Of a stretch of 64,000 bases of DNA, positions 8,528 through 17,611 are shown piece after piece (the first letter of the stretch is position 1; every line of letters starts with the position of its first letter). The notes beneath the pieces were generated by a model. That model was not told where the DNA came from, made no database searches, and saw only the letters and a list, made by a program, of their open reading frames with translations. Origin of the DNA: DATJHM01 sp963777355 (GTDB lineage: Bacteria; Chloroflexota; Ktedonobacteria; Ktedonobacterales; Ktedonobacteraceae); the NCBI GenBank assembly GCA_963777355.1, contig CAVZQK010000068.1, forward strand, positions 62,001-126,000, written 5' to 3'. Both the position numbers and the translations under genes were made by a program.

Positions 8528-8870
8528 TGAATGGTATCATACCTGTGGCTTCTGGCGCTTGCCAGCGTTTCGCATCTCGTGTGCGATACTTTTGCATGAT
8601 CTCGGTGAAGGCTGTATCCAGATCAATATCTAAAGAATTGGCCATTGAAGCTATAATATAGAGAATATCCCCCAATTCTTTTGCGATGTTTCCCTCTTCC
8701 TCACTCGCCTTTTTCGGCTTTTCACCATACTGATGATTGATCTCACGCGCCAGCTCTCCTACCTCTTCAGTCAGGCGAGCCAGGCTGGAGAGCGGACTCC
8801 AATAGTGGCTCTGCCATTCCTCTTTTATCAAAAAATCAATCTCCTGCTGCATATCCTGTAATGTGCGCAT
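8517..8870 (-). CDS. MazG-like nucleotide pyrophosphohydrolase
   Basis: A 117-residue all-alpha NTP pyrophosphatase of the MazG/YpjD type, which hydrolyses (often damaged) NTPs to NMP and PPi. The metal-binding signature is present: RLTEEVGELAREI, then AKELGDILYIIASMANSLDI, giving the paired ExxE and ExxD motifs. I chose ATG 8870, preceded by AAGGA; a TTG at 8894 in the same frame overlaps the end of the upstream gene and is an alternative. It follows the isoaspartyl peptidase gene closely on the same strand, so the two are likely cotranscribed. Confidence 0.88.
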   Translation of the reverse strand: MRTLQDMQQEIDFLIKEEWQSHYWSPLSSLARLTEEVGELAREINHQYGEKPKKASEEEGNIAKELGDILYIIASMANSLDIDLDTAFTEIMQKYRTRDAKRWQAPEATGMIPFTNE

Positions 8871-8884
8871 TTCTTCTTCTTCCT

Positions 8885-9775
8885 TTATTGCCAACTTGCA
8901 TAAGACATATGTTCTGTATTCCAGGCCGAACCAATGTTCCCGTTATGGTCAACTACAATCACTCCACCTCCGCCAGTTGCGTTTTCACTCAGATAGGCTA
9001 TTACCTTATCGGCAGCCTGCTGCGCATCGAGACCTTGTGCAATGTAGGCCGCCGCCCGCTGTGCAATGAGCAGGCGCACGAAATCTTCTCCCTGACCCGT
9101 GCAAGAGACGGCGGCGTATTGATCGGCATAAAAGCCACATCCGACCAGTGGCGAATCTCCTACGCGCCCCGGATGCTTATTCAACATGCCACCTGTCGAG
9201 GTTGCCGCCGCAAGATGTCCATACTTATCAATTGCTACCGCGCCAACCGTTCCATGCTTTTTCCCACTATCTGCGCTGGTATCGGTGAAGGCGTCAAGTG
9301 TAGCATGCAGAGGACCACTCTGTTCATGCGTCCTCAGCCATTTCTGGTATTGACCCTCAGTGAGTAGATCGGCCTGTGTACAAAGCGAGAATCCCTGTTC
9401 CTGTGCAAACTGCTGTGCTCCCTTGCCAATCAAAAATACGTGAGGACTCTCCAGAATCTTGCGCGCTACTAGAATCGGATTCTTCAGCAATTCAAGACCC
9501 GCCACCGCACCTACCTGCAATGCATATCCATCCATGATTCCAGCATCCATCTCAATCTTTCCCTCAAGCGTCGGGCAAGAGCCAGTCCCCGCATTATACT
9601 CAGGATTGTCCTCCATCATCCTTACTGCCTCCATCACTACATCCAGAGCAGAATCCCCCTCTTGTAATTGTGACCAACCGCGTGAAGCGGCAACCTGACA
9701 GCCCGCATGGGCATGCGCACGCTGCTCAAGCGGAATAAACCCGGCCCCACCATGAACAAGAATAGCCATCGGCAT
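8885..9775 (-). CDS. iaaA: Isoaspartyl peptidase / plant-type L-asparaginase
   Basis: An N-terminal nucleophile hydrolase of 296 residues that cleaves isoaspartyl dipeptides and asparagine. Landmarks are the N-terminal AILVHGGAG, the substrate-loop region YNAGTGSCPTLEGKIEMDA, and the self-cleavage/nucleophile site KHGTVGAVAID, where Thr becomes the N-terminus of the beta subunit. GGMLNKHPGRVGDSPLVGCG and SCTGQGEDFVR follow. The linker before the nucleophile looks complete, so maturation should occur. I chose ATG 9775 with GGAG 9 bases upstream rather than 9832. It probably acts in repair or recycling of damaged peptides. The gene symbol follows the E. coli homologue. Confidence 0.92.
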   Translation of the reverse strand: MPMAILVHGGAGFIPLEQRAHAHAGCQVAASRGWSQLQEGDSALDVVMEAVRMMEDNPEYNAGTGSCPTLEGKIEMDAGIMDGYALQVGAVAGLELLKNPILVARKILESPHVFLIGKGAQQFAQEQGFSLCTQADLLTEGQYQKWLRTHEQSGPLHATLDAFTDTSADSGKKHGTVGAVAIDKYGHLAAATSTGGMLNKHPGRVGDSPLVGCGFYADQYAAVSCTGQGEDFVRLLIAQRAAAYIAQGLDAQQAADKVIAYLSENATGGGGVIVVDHNGNIGSAWNTEHMSYASWQ

Positions 9776-9901
9776 AAATAGTGACTCCTTAAAATATTTG
9801 CCCATATTGTAGCACGATGAGAAAACAGCCATGCGCGACGATTTTGCCCATCAGCGCATTATAAAGAGTGAAAGAGATCTGCTCTCCCCACAGAGAAGGG
9901 G

Positions 9902-9970
9902 GCGGCTGTTGATCTCGACGGTCAGTTGCCACACAGAGGAAGGTAGGGTCGGCTGTTGATCTCTGACCGT
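9902..9970. repeat. Two adjacent dispersed-repeat copies
   Basis: A short form (GCGGCTGTTGATCTCGACGG, 9902-9922) is followed by a full GTAGGGTCGGCTGTTGATCT copy ending CTGACCG (9942-9968). They sit in the divergent space between iaaA and the lipoprotein gene. Confidence 0.7.
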
Positions 9971-10041
9971 GTTCGCGATCACCTCTCTCCTTCTTTAGTT
10001 TGTTAAACAACTATGCGAAAATACGTCGGGAGAAAACTGCA

Positions 10042-11442
10042 ATGAAAAAGTTCTACCACAAAAAGTGGCCCTGGCAAATCCTTCTTGTATGTAGCTTGGC
10101 AAGCCTGCTTGCGGCGTGTGGTGGATCAGTGCTAGGTGCTACCGCTCCTTCCCACCTCACGACAACACCCGCTCTCATAAATCAACAGGTACCATCTACA
10201 ACCGGCATACAAACAACCACTATGCCGCCAACACAGACAGCCTGCCCGCCGGAGAATACCGCGCGTCCTGCTATTATGCGCCCATTGCGCCTGGGCACCG
10301 CTCCAACGGCAGTCTACATCTTTAACGAAGTGCCTCTCCATACCACAATTGCCTATGGCCGTTTAATGCGTTCTGCGGTTGGCCCAGACCAGAACTCAGA
10401 AATCGTGAATAGTGGCCTGAGTATCCAGTGGGCGCAAGTCTCGGCAGATGGACAATGGATTTTATTCCTTAGTACCCCTGACCCGCGTGGTGATCATCTG
10501 CATAGCGGCATGCTTCAATTAGTACGCATGGATGGTCAGGGACTTCAGACCCTCTATTGCATTCCAAATTCGGTCACTAATAATACCAACCAGCAGGGCC
10601 ACTACTCTCCCAATATTCAATGGTCAGAGGATCAAAAATCCATCCTTATTAATACTGATACCAACGATATGACCAGCACGATCACTCTGCTCAATCCCGC
10701 TACCGGAGCCCTCAAGACGCTTTTGCATATCACCGATCCCAATCAGCTCTATCGCTATTCTCTGCTTACCTGGCTTGATAATAGCCGCGCCTACATTCTC
10801 AAACTGGGCCGCCAGGGACCCTCACCTCCATTGACGCTTTATCTCCTCAACACCAGAACCAGCCATGATACTCAGGGCGGCGACCTGAAAAAAGTTCTGG
10901 ATAGCGATACTCGCTTCCACAATCTCTCCTTTGATAGCAGCTATGATGGCACCAAGCTCTTTTTCTCGAATTGCTTTCAGATGGCGATTCCCTTCAATCA
11001 GACTATCTCCGTTGGCCCTGCCACCGGTGGCACCTTCACTACGCTGTATCATCAGGACGCTACCTCCTGTGTCTCAACCTTACGCGCCGGGGCCGAAAAC
11101 GCTCTGCTTATGGTCGGTGAGCAGACCGATAGTCAGGGACAGAATTATTCAAATAGGATATGGAAGCTGAATCAAGATGGCACTGGTTGGCAAACTCTCT
11201 ATGCTAGGCCACGACCAACCAACCAGTATGAGTACTTTAGCCTGAACACCTATACACAATTTCCCTGGTCCGATTTCTCACGCGATGGCAACAAAATTGC
11301 CTTTTCACTGAAATCTGGTGATACTGGTGTGCAACAGCTTTTCTACCTTACTATCAATGGCGGTCAACCTCACACAATTGCCACAACTCCTGCCGACGAA
11401 ACGAACAGCAGTATCTCTATGGTAGGCTGGACAACATATTAG
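10042..11442 (+). CDS. Lipoprotein with TolB/WD40-like propeller
   Basis: A 466-residue exported protein. Residues 1-27 form a lipoprotein signal (MKKFYHKKW, hydrophobic core, lipobox LLAAC with the lipid-bearing Cys). A Thr/Pro-rich linker follows. The rest contains repeated beta-blade motifs such as VSADGQWILFLSTPDPRGD, IQWSEDQKSILINTD and SRDGNKIAFSLKSGD, as in TolB/PD40 six-bladed propellers. It is probably anchored on the outer face of the membrane and binds a protein or ligand; no catalytic residues are seen. I chose ATG 10042 with GGGAG 9 bases upstream. Confidence 0.8.
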   Translation: MKKFYHKKWPWQILLVCSLASLLAACGGSVLGATAPSHLTTTPALINQQVPSTTGIQTTTMPPTQTACPPENTARPAIMRPLRLGTAPTAVYIFNEVPLHTTIAYGRLMRSAVGPDQNSEIVNSGLSIQWAQVSADGQWILFLSTPDPRGDHLHSGMLQLVRMDGQGLQTLYCIPNSVTNNTNQQGHYSPNIQWSEDQKSILINTDTNDMTSTITLLNPATGALKTLLHITDPNQLYRYSLLTWLDNSRAYILKLGRQGPSPPLTLYLLNTRTSHDTQGGDLKKVLDSDTRFHNLSFDSSYDGTKLFFSNCFQMAIPFNQTISVGPATGGTFTTLYHQDATSCVSTLRAGAENALLMVGEQTDSQGQNYSNRIWKLNQDGTGWQTLYARPRPTNQYEYFSLNTYTQFPWSDFSRDGNKIAFSLKSGDTGVQQLFYLTINGGQPHTIATTPADETNSSISMVGWTTY

Positions 11443-11450
11443 TCTGACCT

Positions 11451-11500
11451 ATGGGAAGCATTTTCTTTCAAGATTATTCCATCAAAGAAATGCTTCCCAT
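11451..11500. other. Stem-loop after the lipoprotein gene
   Basis: ATGGGAAGCATTT near 11451 pairs with AAATGCTTCCCAT ending at 11500, with one bulged T and a ~15-base loop. There is no T-run on either side, so it is more likely an mRNA 3'-end stabiliser or a Rho-linked structure than a classical terminator. Confidence 0.5.
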
Positions 11501-11582
11501 CAGCTTGAGATTTCACGTGTCATTTGTAGTACAATCAGGTTTAGGGCCGATCTAACTAAAATATGCTATTCTAGAAACAAAA

Positions 11583-13067
11583 ATGAAAGAACGATATGAA
11601 ATGGCACTGCTAGGTATCGACCTCGGCACAAGCTCAGTCAAGGTCCTTGTCCTGGATACACAAGGGCGCATTTTGAGCACAAGCAAAGCCGACTATTCTA
11701 TCCTCGCTCCTCAACCAGGCTGGTCCGAAAGCGACCCTGACGAATGGTGGTCCGCTACCGTCTCTGCTGTGCAAATCGCGCTCTCACAAACTCCTCCTCA
11801 AATCCCTATTACTGCTATCGGGCTCTCTGGACAGATGCACGGTGTCGTGCTCACTGACGCTACCGCCCAACCTGTCCGCCCTGCACTTCTCTGGGCCGAT
11901 ACCCGCGCTCAAAAAGAGCTCGCGCACTATCGCCTGTTGCCCCCATCTCTCTTAGAATGTCTGGCAAATCCTCTCGTCCCCGGCATGGCTGGCCCATTGC
12001 TCCTCTGGCTCATGCATCACGAACCTGCATCCTATCAAAAGGCTCGCTGGGCACTCCAGCCAAAAGACTGGTTGCGCCTTCGTCTGACTGGCGAAGCTGC
12101 CACAGACCCCAGTGACGCCTCTGCCACGCTCCTGTATGATCTATCGTCTGATACCTGGGCCACTGAAATCATTGCCGCGCTCGCTTTAAATCGTGATCTC
12201 TTTCCAGCAATTATTCCATCCGCGGCCATCGCTGGCAAACTCTCTCCATCTGCCGCTAAATCACTTGGCCTCTCCGCCGGACTTCCTGTCGCGACTGGTG
12301 CGGCTGATACTGCCTCCGCTGCTCTTGGCACTGGCCTGCTTGCCCCCGGCCCAATCCAGTTGACGCTCGGCACCGGAGCACAATTTATTCAGCTCTCTTC
12401 GTACCCCAGAGCGGATCAGACCTTGCGCACGCACCTCTATCGTGCAGCCGATGGTGCCAACTGGTATACAATGGCCGCAGTCCAAAACGCTGGACTCGCC
12501 CTCGACTGGGTACGCCGTATGCTCAATGCTACCTGGGATGAACTATACGCCAGCGCCGCCTCCATCCCCCCTGGCGCTGACGGCCTGCTCTTTCTACCCT
12601 ATCTGACAGGCGAGCGTCCCCACCATCCTGATCCATCTAGCGCTGGGGCCTTCCTCAATATGCATAGCAACCATCGGCGCGAGCATCTGCTCCACGCCAG
12701 CCTTGAAGGCGTAGCCTTCGGCCTGCGTGTCGCCCTTGAAGCTCTCCCCGGAGCCAACGAGACAGACACATTACGCCTGGCCGGAGGTGGCAGCGAACAC
12801 CCCGCCTGGCGTCAGATGCTTGCCGATATTCTGAATCGAGCCCTGCTTACCGTTGATACCCCTGCCGCCTCAGGACGCGGTGCCGCCCTCCTCGCTGGTA
12901 TCGCCAGTGGCATCTGGGCTAACACTTCGGAAACAGCAGCGCTAGCCCCTCATACATCCCTTATCGCGACCCCCCAACCCGAAAGAGTCGCGACATATAA
13001 TCACGTCTATGCAAACTACCTTAATGCCTCAATGGGGAAACACTCTCTCGCCCCACAGAGGACGTAG
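11583..13067 (+). CDS. xylB: Xylulokinase (FGGY family)
   Basis: XylB phosphorylates D-xylulose to xylulose-5-phosphate. This 494-residue protein has the FGGY phosphate-1 loop LLGIDLGTSSVKVLV, the xylulokinase hallmark GLSGQMHGVVL, the substrate-site WADTRAQKEL, the adenosine motif region GTGAQFIQLS, and the C-terminal LRLAGGGSEHPAWRQ and GRGAALLAG. Start ATG 11583 or the in-frame ATG 11601 are both possible; neither has a strong ribosome site. No xylose isomerase or sugar transporter lies next to it, and the DeoR-type regulator at 17612 is separated by several genes. Other FGGY sugars cannot be fully excluded. Confidence 0.9.
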   Translation: MKERYEMALLGIDLGTSSVKVLVLDTQGRILSTSKADYSILAPQPGWSESDPDEWWSATVSAVQIALSQTPPQIPITAIGLSGQMHGVVLTDATAQPVRPALLWADTRAQKELAHYRLLPPSLLECLANPLVPGMAGPLLLWLMHHEPASYQKARWALQPKDWLRLRLTGEAATDPSDASATLLYDLSSDTWATEIIAALALNRDLFPAIIPSAAIAGKLSPSAAKSLGLSAGLPVATGAADTASAALGTGLLAPGPIQLTLGTGAQFIQLSSYPRADQTLRTHLYRAADGANWYTMAAVQNAGLALDWVRRMLNATWDELYASAASIPPGADGLLFLPYLTGERPHHPDPSSAGAFLNMHSNHRREHLLHASLEGVAFGLRVALEALPGANETDTLRLAGGGSEHPAWRQMLADILNRALLTVDTPAASGRGAALLAGIASGIWANTSETAALAPHTSLIATPQPERVATYNHVYANYLNASMGKHSLAPQRT

Positions 13068-13084
13068 GGTCGGCTGTTGACCCA
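13063..13084. repeat. Partial dispersed repeat, GTAGGGTCGGCTG type
   Basis: CGTAGGGTCGGCTGTTGA lies at the xylB stop codon and runs into the MITE-like element at 13089. Confidence 0.65.
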
Positions 13085-13088
13085 CCTA

Positions 13089-13288
13089 CTCCAACAAAAT
13101 CAAACAGGTCTGCAATGACCCTCCTTCGCTCAGAAAAAGAGAGGAGAACGGGTCTTGATAGGAGAACGAGTGTTGGTAGGGACATGATGCAGCGTGCAGT
13201 TCGCCTGGCACCATCAAACAGTGGCACGCACGCGAAATCGTGTCCTCCTCGCCCAGCGATTCTCTCGCCCCTGGCGATTTTGTTGGAG
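13089..13288. mobile_element. MITE-like element, copy A (200 bp)
   Basis: Bounded by a 13-bp terminal inverted repeat: CTCCAACAAAATC at 13089-13101 and GATTTTGTTGGAG at 13276-13288. It has no transposase. A second copy (18497-18679) shares both ends and most of the interior, including CAGGTCTGCAATGACCCTCC and GCACGCGAAATCGTGTCC. Copy A carries an extra 18-bp tandem unit (AGGAGAACGGGTCTTGAT, then AGGAGAACGAGTGTTGGT). Confidence 0.75.
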
Positions 13289-13445
13289 CAGATGGCAGAG
13301 AGCCCAGCCCCCGCAGATTCTTGTAGGGTTGGCTTGTCCCCGTCCGCCTCACTGCGCGCCTCTCTTGTCCTCGCCCCGCAGAAGGTGTCCGGCAGAGAGC
13401 CCAGCTCCGCAGATTTACGTAGGGTCGGCTGTTGATCTCTGACCG
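13289..13445. repeat. Tandem-like repeat island
   Basis: Two related units each begin GGCAGAGAGCCCAGC, continue with CCGCAGATT and run into GTAGGG (13294-13330 and 13391-13445). The second ends in a full GTAGGGTCGGCTGTTGATCT copy. The space between is GC-rich repeat debris with no gene. Confidence 0.65.
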
Positions 13446-13618
13446 CCTCGCCGAGCCACCCACCTCGCCCTCGCAGGCTGCACGCGAAATCGTGTCCGCC
13501 CTACCGAGCGCTTCTCATTTATTTTATCCTCATTTCCCCTAAAGTTTCTCCTCCTCCTGTCGATCTAACAAACAAGATACCGTGTCGTTTGTCAAGAGGC
13601 AAACAGATCTGTAAGGAC

Positions 13619-13660
13619 ATGCTGTTAACCGTGCCCCCTCTGGGGGTCTCTGTCCGTGCT
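13619..13660. repeat. Dispersed repeat, GCTGTTAACCGTGCC type
   Basis: TGCTGTTAACCGTGCCCCCT followed by CTGGGGGTCTCTGTCCG, a sister of 7141 and 18686. It is the last recognisable item before the SDR gene; a short CACGCGAAATCGTGTCCGCC fragment of the MITE interior lies at 13482. Confidence 0.7.
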
Positions 13661-13717
13661 AGCCAATAGCCGACCTCGCTCCGAAGCATGGACTAACCCA
13701 TACAACTTATAGAGAGT

Positions 13718-14446
13718 TTACCACGGGATGTTTCCGTTTTCATCCTGAAAGGACCCTGTTGGACCATCTTCTCCTAGAGTCGCGAGATGCACGATGACGG
13801 TAGCTGCCTGCTCGACGGTTCGATAGCCTCTATGGTTATTGAAATCCGTATCCGTAAAACCAGGATCAGCAGCATTTACCTTTATCGGAGTCTCTGCCAA
13901 TTCTTTTGCAAATTCAACGGTAATCGCGTTCACTGCCGCTTTTGAGGATTGGTAAGGCAGATTGTTGATCTGAAAGAACTCACTGTTCCTATCGCTGGCA
14001 AGCGTGATCGAACCCAGTCCGCTTGAAACATTTACAATCCTACCGGCCTGGGACTTGCGCAGCAAGGGCAGCATGGCTTTGGTGACCGCCACTACGCCAA
14101 ACACATTCGTGTTATAGACGGTTCTCATTATCGCTAACTCAGTGTCACTTGGTTTGTTCGCGCTGCCCCCTGATATACCTGCGTTATTAATCAGGATATC
14201 GATTTTCCCAAACGTATCCGCAATAGCGTGAGCCGCCTGCGCAATGCTCTTCTCGTCAGTGACATCGAGCTCCACAAATGTGGCCTGAACATCCAGTATC
14301 GCCAGCTTTTGTACCGCCTCTTCACCTCTTGCTTTAGCGCGGGCCCCAACAAGAACGTGGATACCCTGTTGCCCCAATTGCCTGGCAGTCTCAAATCCAA
14401 TCCCCTTATTCGCACCAGTAATCAGAGCAATAGTGTTATTTGACAT
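13718..14446 (-). CDS. Short-chain dehydrogenase/reductase
   Basis: A 242-residue classical SDR oxidoreductase. It has the NAD(P)-binding motif TGANKGIGFETA, the NNAG motif (LINNAGISGG), catalytic Ser in VNVSSGLGS and the YxxxK motif YQSSK, then DPGFTDTDFN after the active site. The TGANKGIG form and the Arg after it (VLVGARAKARGEE) suggest NADP and a carbonyl reductase-like subgroup; substrate unknown. I chose ATG 14446, which has GGAG 7 bases upstream. It stands alone between a repeat island and a WD40 gene. Confidence 0.9.
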   Translation of the reverse strand: MSNNTIALITGANKGIGFETARQLGQQGIHVLVGARAKARGEEAVQKLAILDVQATFVELDVTDEKSIAQAAHAIADTFGKIDILINNAGISGGSANKPSDTELAIMRTVYNTNVFGVVAVTKAMLPLLRKSQAGRIVNVSSGLGSITLASDRNSEFFQINNLPYQSSKAAVNAITVEFAKELAETPIKVNAADPGFTDTDFNNHRGYRTVEQAATVIVHLATLGEDGPTGSFQDENGNIPW

Positions 14447-14582
14447 ATGAAATCTCCTTCGTCTATTCTTTCTGATGTTGCCGTCTGTATACATAATCTT
14501 CCGCTAAAACCGCTCTGGATTTCTGAACCCCTTGTGAGGAGATGAGGCGAAGCACTGCGCTCCCCCGTTTCAAAACAGCAGG

Positions 14583-15905
14583 TTACCTGATTTCCAAAAC
14601 GCGGAGCACGATGTTTGTTCTGGGTGTGCGGAAGGTGAGATGAATGCCGGATTGATGGGTATCGACCATCGCGAGGAAACGCCCCTTTGGTGACCAGGTG
14701 AGCTGGTCAGGAGAAGAAATCACTTCATAACTGAAGGCCAGTTTTCCCGTGTTGGCGTTCCAGAAACGGAGAGAAGCAGGACTGCTGTTGGATTGACACG
14801 CGGCAAGGTAGTTGCCGTCAGACGACCAGGTGAGACCCCAGTATTGCCCTGCAACAGGCTGACAGGAAAAGAGCAGAGAAGTTGTACGCAGATCCCAGAC
14901 CCAGATCCCGAGGTGCCCCTGTTCCAAGATATACAGAGCGGCGCGTTGACCATCAGGAGAGAGAGCTGCGTCTGGTCCAGAGAGGAAGAGTTGAACATTT
15001 CCTTCCGATGCTGAAGGCACATCGGGCTCACGATGAAAAAGGTTCTCTCCAGTACGTGTGTCCCAGATATCTAATTCTCCCTGCTGCCAGCTGGTAGCAA
15101 GGCGATGACCGTCGGACAACCAACCCAGAAGAAGGTTTTCGCCGGAAGTGACCTCTTGCTGAAACAACACCTGCCCATTGCTGGCATTCCAGACCTGCAC
15201 CGATTGTGACAACGCTGAATCGTTATTCTCATTGAATCCGGCGAGACGGGTACCGTCAGGCGACCAGGCAAGTTGATTGTAGGCAGGAGAGCCCTGATTA
15301 CTTTTCGAGACAGGATATTCAGCAACTTTCTGCCAATCCTGCACCTGCCAGATCTGGATAAATGAAGATAGGTGACCAGAGGAAGGACTAGAACTGCCTG
15401 CGAGGGCAAGCTGTGTGCCGTCGGGCGACCAGGCAATCGAGTCGAACCAGACCCCGGCTTCCTGGTGCGTCCACTTTTTCTGTGCAGTCTTGACATCAAC
15501 AACAATCACCCCTTTCGATGCAGGTTTACCAAGCATAGCACTACAGGCGATGCTGCTGCCATCAGACGACCATGCAAGGGAGGGCGAAGAGAGACTCCTC
15601 CCGACGGCAGACAACGTCGATCCTGAATCAAGGAGTATCTCTAATACAGGTTGGCCTGGCTGTGGTAGAGATGGTTGAGAATGTAGGGACGAGGCAAGCA
15701 GGAATTCTCCTGCGCCAAGCAGTGCCGCACCGGTAACGAGTCCACCGACGAGTAGAGTGCGGCGAGAAGTGTGCAGCCGTTCACGTATAGCGGGAGCAGG
15801 GGACAAGCAGACGCCACATCGCTTGTAGCGCGTAGAGTAGTTCACTGCGCCACAGGCATCGCAATACCACGACTGCGGCCTCTTCTCGAAGACTGGTTCT
15901 GTCAT
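14583..15905 (-). CDS. Zinc-ribbon, membrane-anchored WD40 protein
   Basis: A 440-residue protein. The N-terminus has a four-cysteine zinc ribbon (WYCDACGAVNYSTRYKRC, then GVC), then an Arg-rich stretch and one hydrophobic helix (TLLVGGLVTGAALLGAGEFLL, about residues 48-70). The remainder is an exported or exposed WD40-type propeller, with repeats carrying SPDGTQLA, WSPDGTRLAGF and LSPDGQRAAL. Together this is a cytosolic zinc ribbon, a single membrane anchor and an outer propeller. ATG 15905 has AGGAGG 12 bases upstream; a GTG at 15947 is an alternative. Function unknown, probably protein binding. Confidence 0.8.
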   Translation of the reverse strand: MTEPVFEKRPQSWYCDACGAVNYSTRYKRCGVCLSPAPAIRERLHTSRRTLLVGGLVTGAALLGAGEFLLASSLHSQPSLPQPGQPVLEILLDSGSTLSAVGRSLSSPSLAWSSDGSSIACSAMLGKPASKGVIVVDVKTAQKKWTHQEAGVWFDSIAWSPDGTQLALAGSSSPSSGHLSSFIQIWQVQDWQKVAEYPVSKSNQGSPAYNQLAWSPDGTRLAGFNENNDSALSQSVQVWNASNGQVLFQQEVTSGENLLLGWLSDGHRLATSWQQGELDIWDTRTGENLFHREPDVPSASEGNVQLFLSGPDAALSPDGQRAALYILEQGHLGIWVWDLRTTSLLFSCQPVAGQYWGLTWSSDGNYLAACQSNSSPASLRFWNANTGKLAFSYEVISSPDQLTWSPKGRFLAMVDTHQSGIHLTFRTPRTNIVLRVLEIR

Positions 15906-16210
15906 GGGAAGACACTTCCTCCTTACAAGAGATCTGCTTTCCAGCACCTGACGCGCCGCCCTGTTGCTTCTGCCTGGAACCGGGGCAAATTGGCAAGGCG
16001 AACTGGCCTACAAAGAAGAGTATATCAGGCAAAGCGTGAATCTTCTAGATGCCACCTGTCAGAATACTTTCAGGCTCCTGCGGGTGCCTGGCATGTTGAG
16101 AAAAAGAAGCAGTCTATCTCCTTGTAAAAACCTCTGCCTGGCTAACCACACTCTGGCTCGAAAAAACAGGTGGGACTGGCTTATCTCTCTCCTCCTCTCC
16201 CCGCGATTTT
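15906..16210. other. Intergenic stretch without a gene
   Basis: Space between the MFS gene (ends 16211) and the start of the WD40 gene, both on the minus strand. No coding-like frame, repeat-family copy or strong terminator was recognised. Confidence 0.5.
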
Positions 16211-17488
16211 CTATTTCTCAGCTTCTGCTATTGGCGTAAGAGATATTCTAGGTGTCTGTAATGCCCGCCACAGACCCAGCTGAACCAGGGCAATGAGAAT
16301 ACAAAAAGGCAGTAGCGACCACAGACCAATATGCTGAGCCAGATTTCCCATGATCCACGGGAAAAACGCCGCCCCCATGCTTCCCAGACTCACCAGAAAA
16401 CCGATGGCACTTGCCAGGATGCGCGAAGGTAAAATCCGCGACATGACCGCAATCGTCGTCGGGAAGATCGGTCCCAGACTGAATCCTGTAACAAAGAGAC
16501 CAAGCGCAGAAAGCGCCTCCACCGGCGCACTCCAGACAATAAGCAGGCCCACAATCACTCCCAGGAGACAGAACTGAAGCATCCGTTTATCTCCAATTCG
16601 CCTGGAGAGACTGCCCAGCAGCAAACGCCCCAGCGTCAGACCCAGCCAGTACCCGCTGACAATCCAACCTGAAATCAACGGCAGACCATGCCGTTCGTGG
16701 GTCAATAGACTATAACTCCAGTTGCCCAGTGTTACCTCGCCACCTACATAGAATAAGAGAAAAAAGGCTGCAATCCACACATAACGTAACTTGAGGATAA
16801 TGGAGAGAGAACTTTTCTGATTCTTCTCTTCCTCGCCTTCTCGCTTGCTACTCTGCCAGTCGCGAAAAACAATCCTGAAGCTTACAAATAGCAGCAGCCC
16901 AACCGCGAACCAGACCATATAGACGCTATTCCAGCCAAAGTGCAGCGCCAGCAGCGTAGACGCAATAATTGGCCCCAACCACGCCCCGATCCCATAGAAG
17001 CCATGCAGATAATTGAGCAGCGCCGTATTACGCGGCAGACCCGCAATATAAATGTTTAGCCCTGGATCAATAATTGCTATCCCCATACCAAGCAAGAAAT
17101 AGGCGGAGAGCAGCACCACAAAAAGGGGCTGAAATAGCAATATCCCCGTACTGAGCAGTTCAAGCGTGATACCAATCAGCAACGTCTGCCAGTTGCCGAA
17201 TTTCTCCATCAGTAGCCCAAGATTAAACGAGGCAGTCAAATAGCCAAATGTAGTTGCCAGGAAGAGCAAGCTAACCGTCGCCTCATTGATCCCATAGTGC
17301 TTCATAATACTCGGCAAAAGCACACCAACAGCCCCATCATTTGCCCCCACTAGAATAAAAGCAAAAAAGCTCAGCCCAAGCTTCAGACGCGGCGAAGTAA
17401 GCATCCTGGCTCTCTCTCCTCCATTTTCTGCATTAAATGATTTCTCTTCTCTTGAGGTTTTTAATTTCATACTCTGCTGCTCACCCAT
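16211..17488 (-). CDS. MFS transporter (FucP-like)
   Basis: A major facilitator superfamily permease of up to 425 residues with twelve predicted hydrophobic helices and an amphipathic central loop (DWQSSKREGEEEKNQKSS). Helix 1 has ILVGANDGAVGVLLPS and helix 4-5 has the GMGIAIIDPGLNIYI and LHGFYGIGAWLGP motifs seen in the fucose-permease (FucP) branch, so a sugar or related solute is likely. ATG 17488 is the longest start; ATG 17404, just before the first helix and after a GGAGG-rich leader, is also plausible. It is divergent from a DeoR-family regulator gene, which may control it. Confidence 0.88.
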   Translation of the reverse strand: MGEQQSMKLKTSREEKSFNAENGGERARMLTSPRLKLGLSFFAFILVGANDGAVGVLLPSIMKHYGINEATVSLLFLATTFGYLTASFNLGLLMEKFGNWQTLLIGITLELLSTGILLFQPLFVVLLSAYFLLGMGIAIIDPGLNIYIAGLPRNTALLNYLHGFYGIGAWLGPIIASTLLALHFGWNSVYMVWFAVGLLLFVSFRIVFRDWQSSKREGEEEKNQKSSLSIILKLRYVWIAAFFLLFYVGGEVTLGNWSYSLLTHERHGLPLISGWIVSGYWLGLTLGRLLLGSLSRRIGDKRMLQFCLLGVIVGLLIVWSAPVEALSALGLFVTGFSLGPIFPTTIAVMSRILPSRILASAIGFLVSLGSMGAAFFPWIMGNLAQHIGLWSLLPFCILIALVQLGLWRALQTPRISLTPIAEAEK

Positions 17489-17500
17489 TCTAGTTTTCTA

Positions 17501-17530
17501 TTGACAGCGTTCTTATTTTTGCTCTATACT
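17501..17530 (+). promoter_or_regulatory. Sigma-70-type promoter for the DeoR gene
   Basis: TTGACA at 17501-17506 and TATACT at 17525-17530 with an 18-base spacer point toward the regulator gene. The -35 box is perfect. It lies in the 123-base divergent space next to the MFS gene start. Confidence 0.65.
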
Positions 17531-17545
17531 GCACTATCATGATGG

Positions 17546-17601
17546 TACCTGCAAAAAGGCGCATTGTCAATGTGCAAAAAACGCATAAAAACGCAAAAAG
17601 G
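17546..17601. promoter_or_regulatory. Putative DeoR operator, repeated ACGCA(T/A)AAA
   Basis: Between promoter and start codon lie repeated units: GCAAAAAGGCGCA, TGTGCAAAAAACGCATAAAA and ACGCAAAAAGG. DeoR/GlpR proteins often bind short direct repeats of this kind, so autoregulation and control of the divergent MFS gene are plausible. Confidence 0.45.
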
Positions 17602-17611
17602 GGCATGGGAT

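Noticed and set aside
13021..13463. Minus-strand open frames with a shared LSFSERRRVIADLFDFVG peptide
   Set aside because: The same peptide appears at 18413-18793 only because both are copies of the MITE-like element; no start signal or domain.
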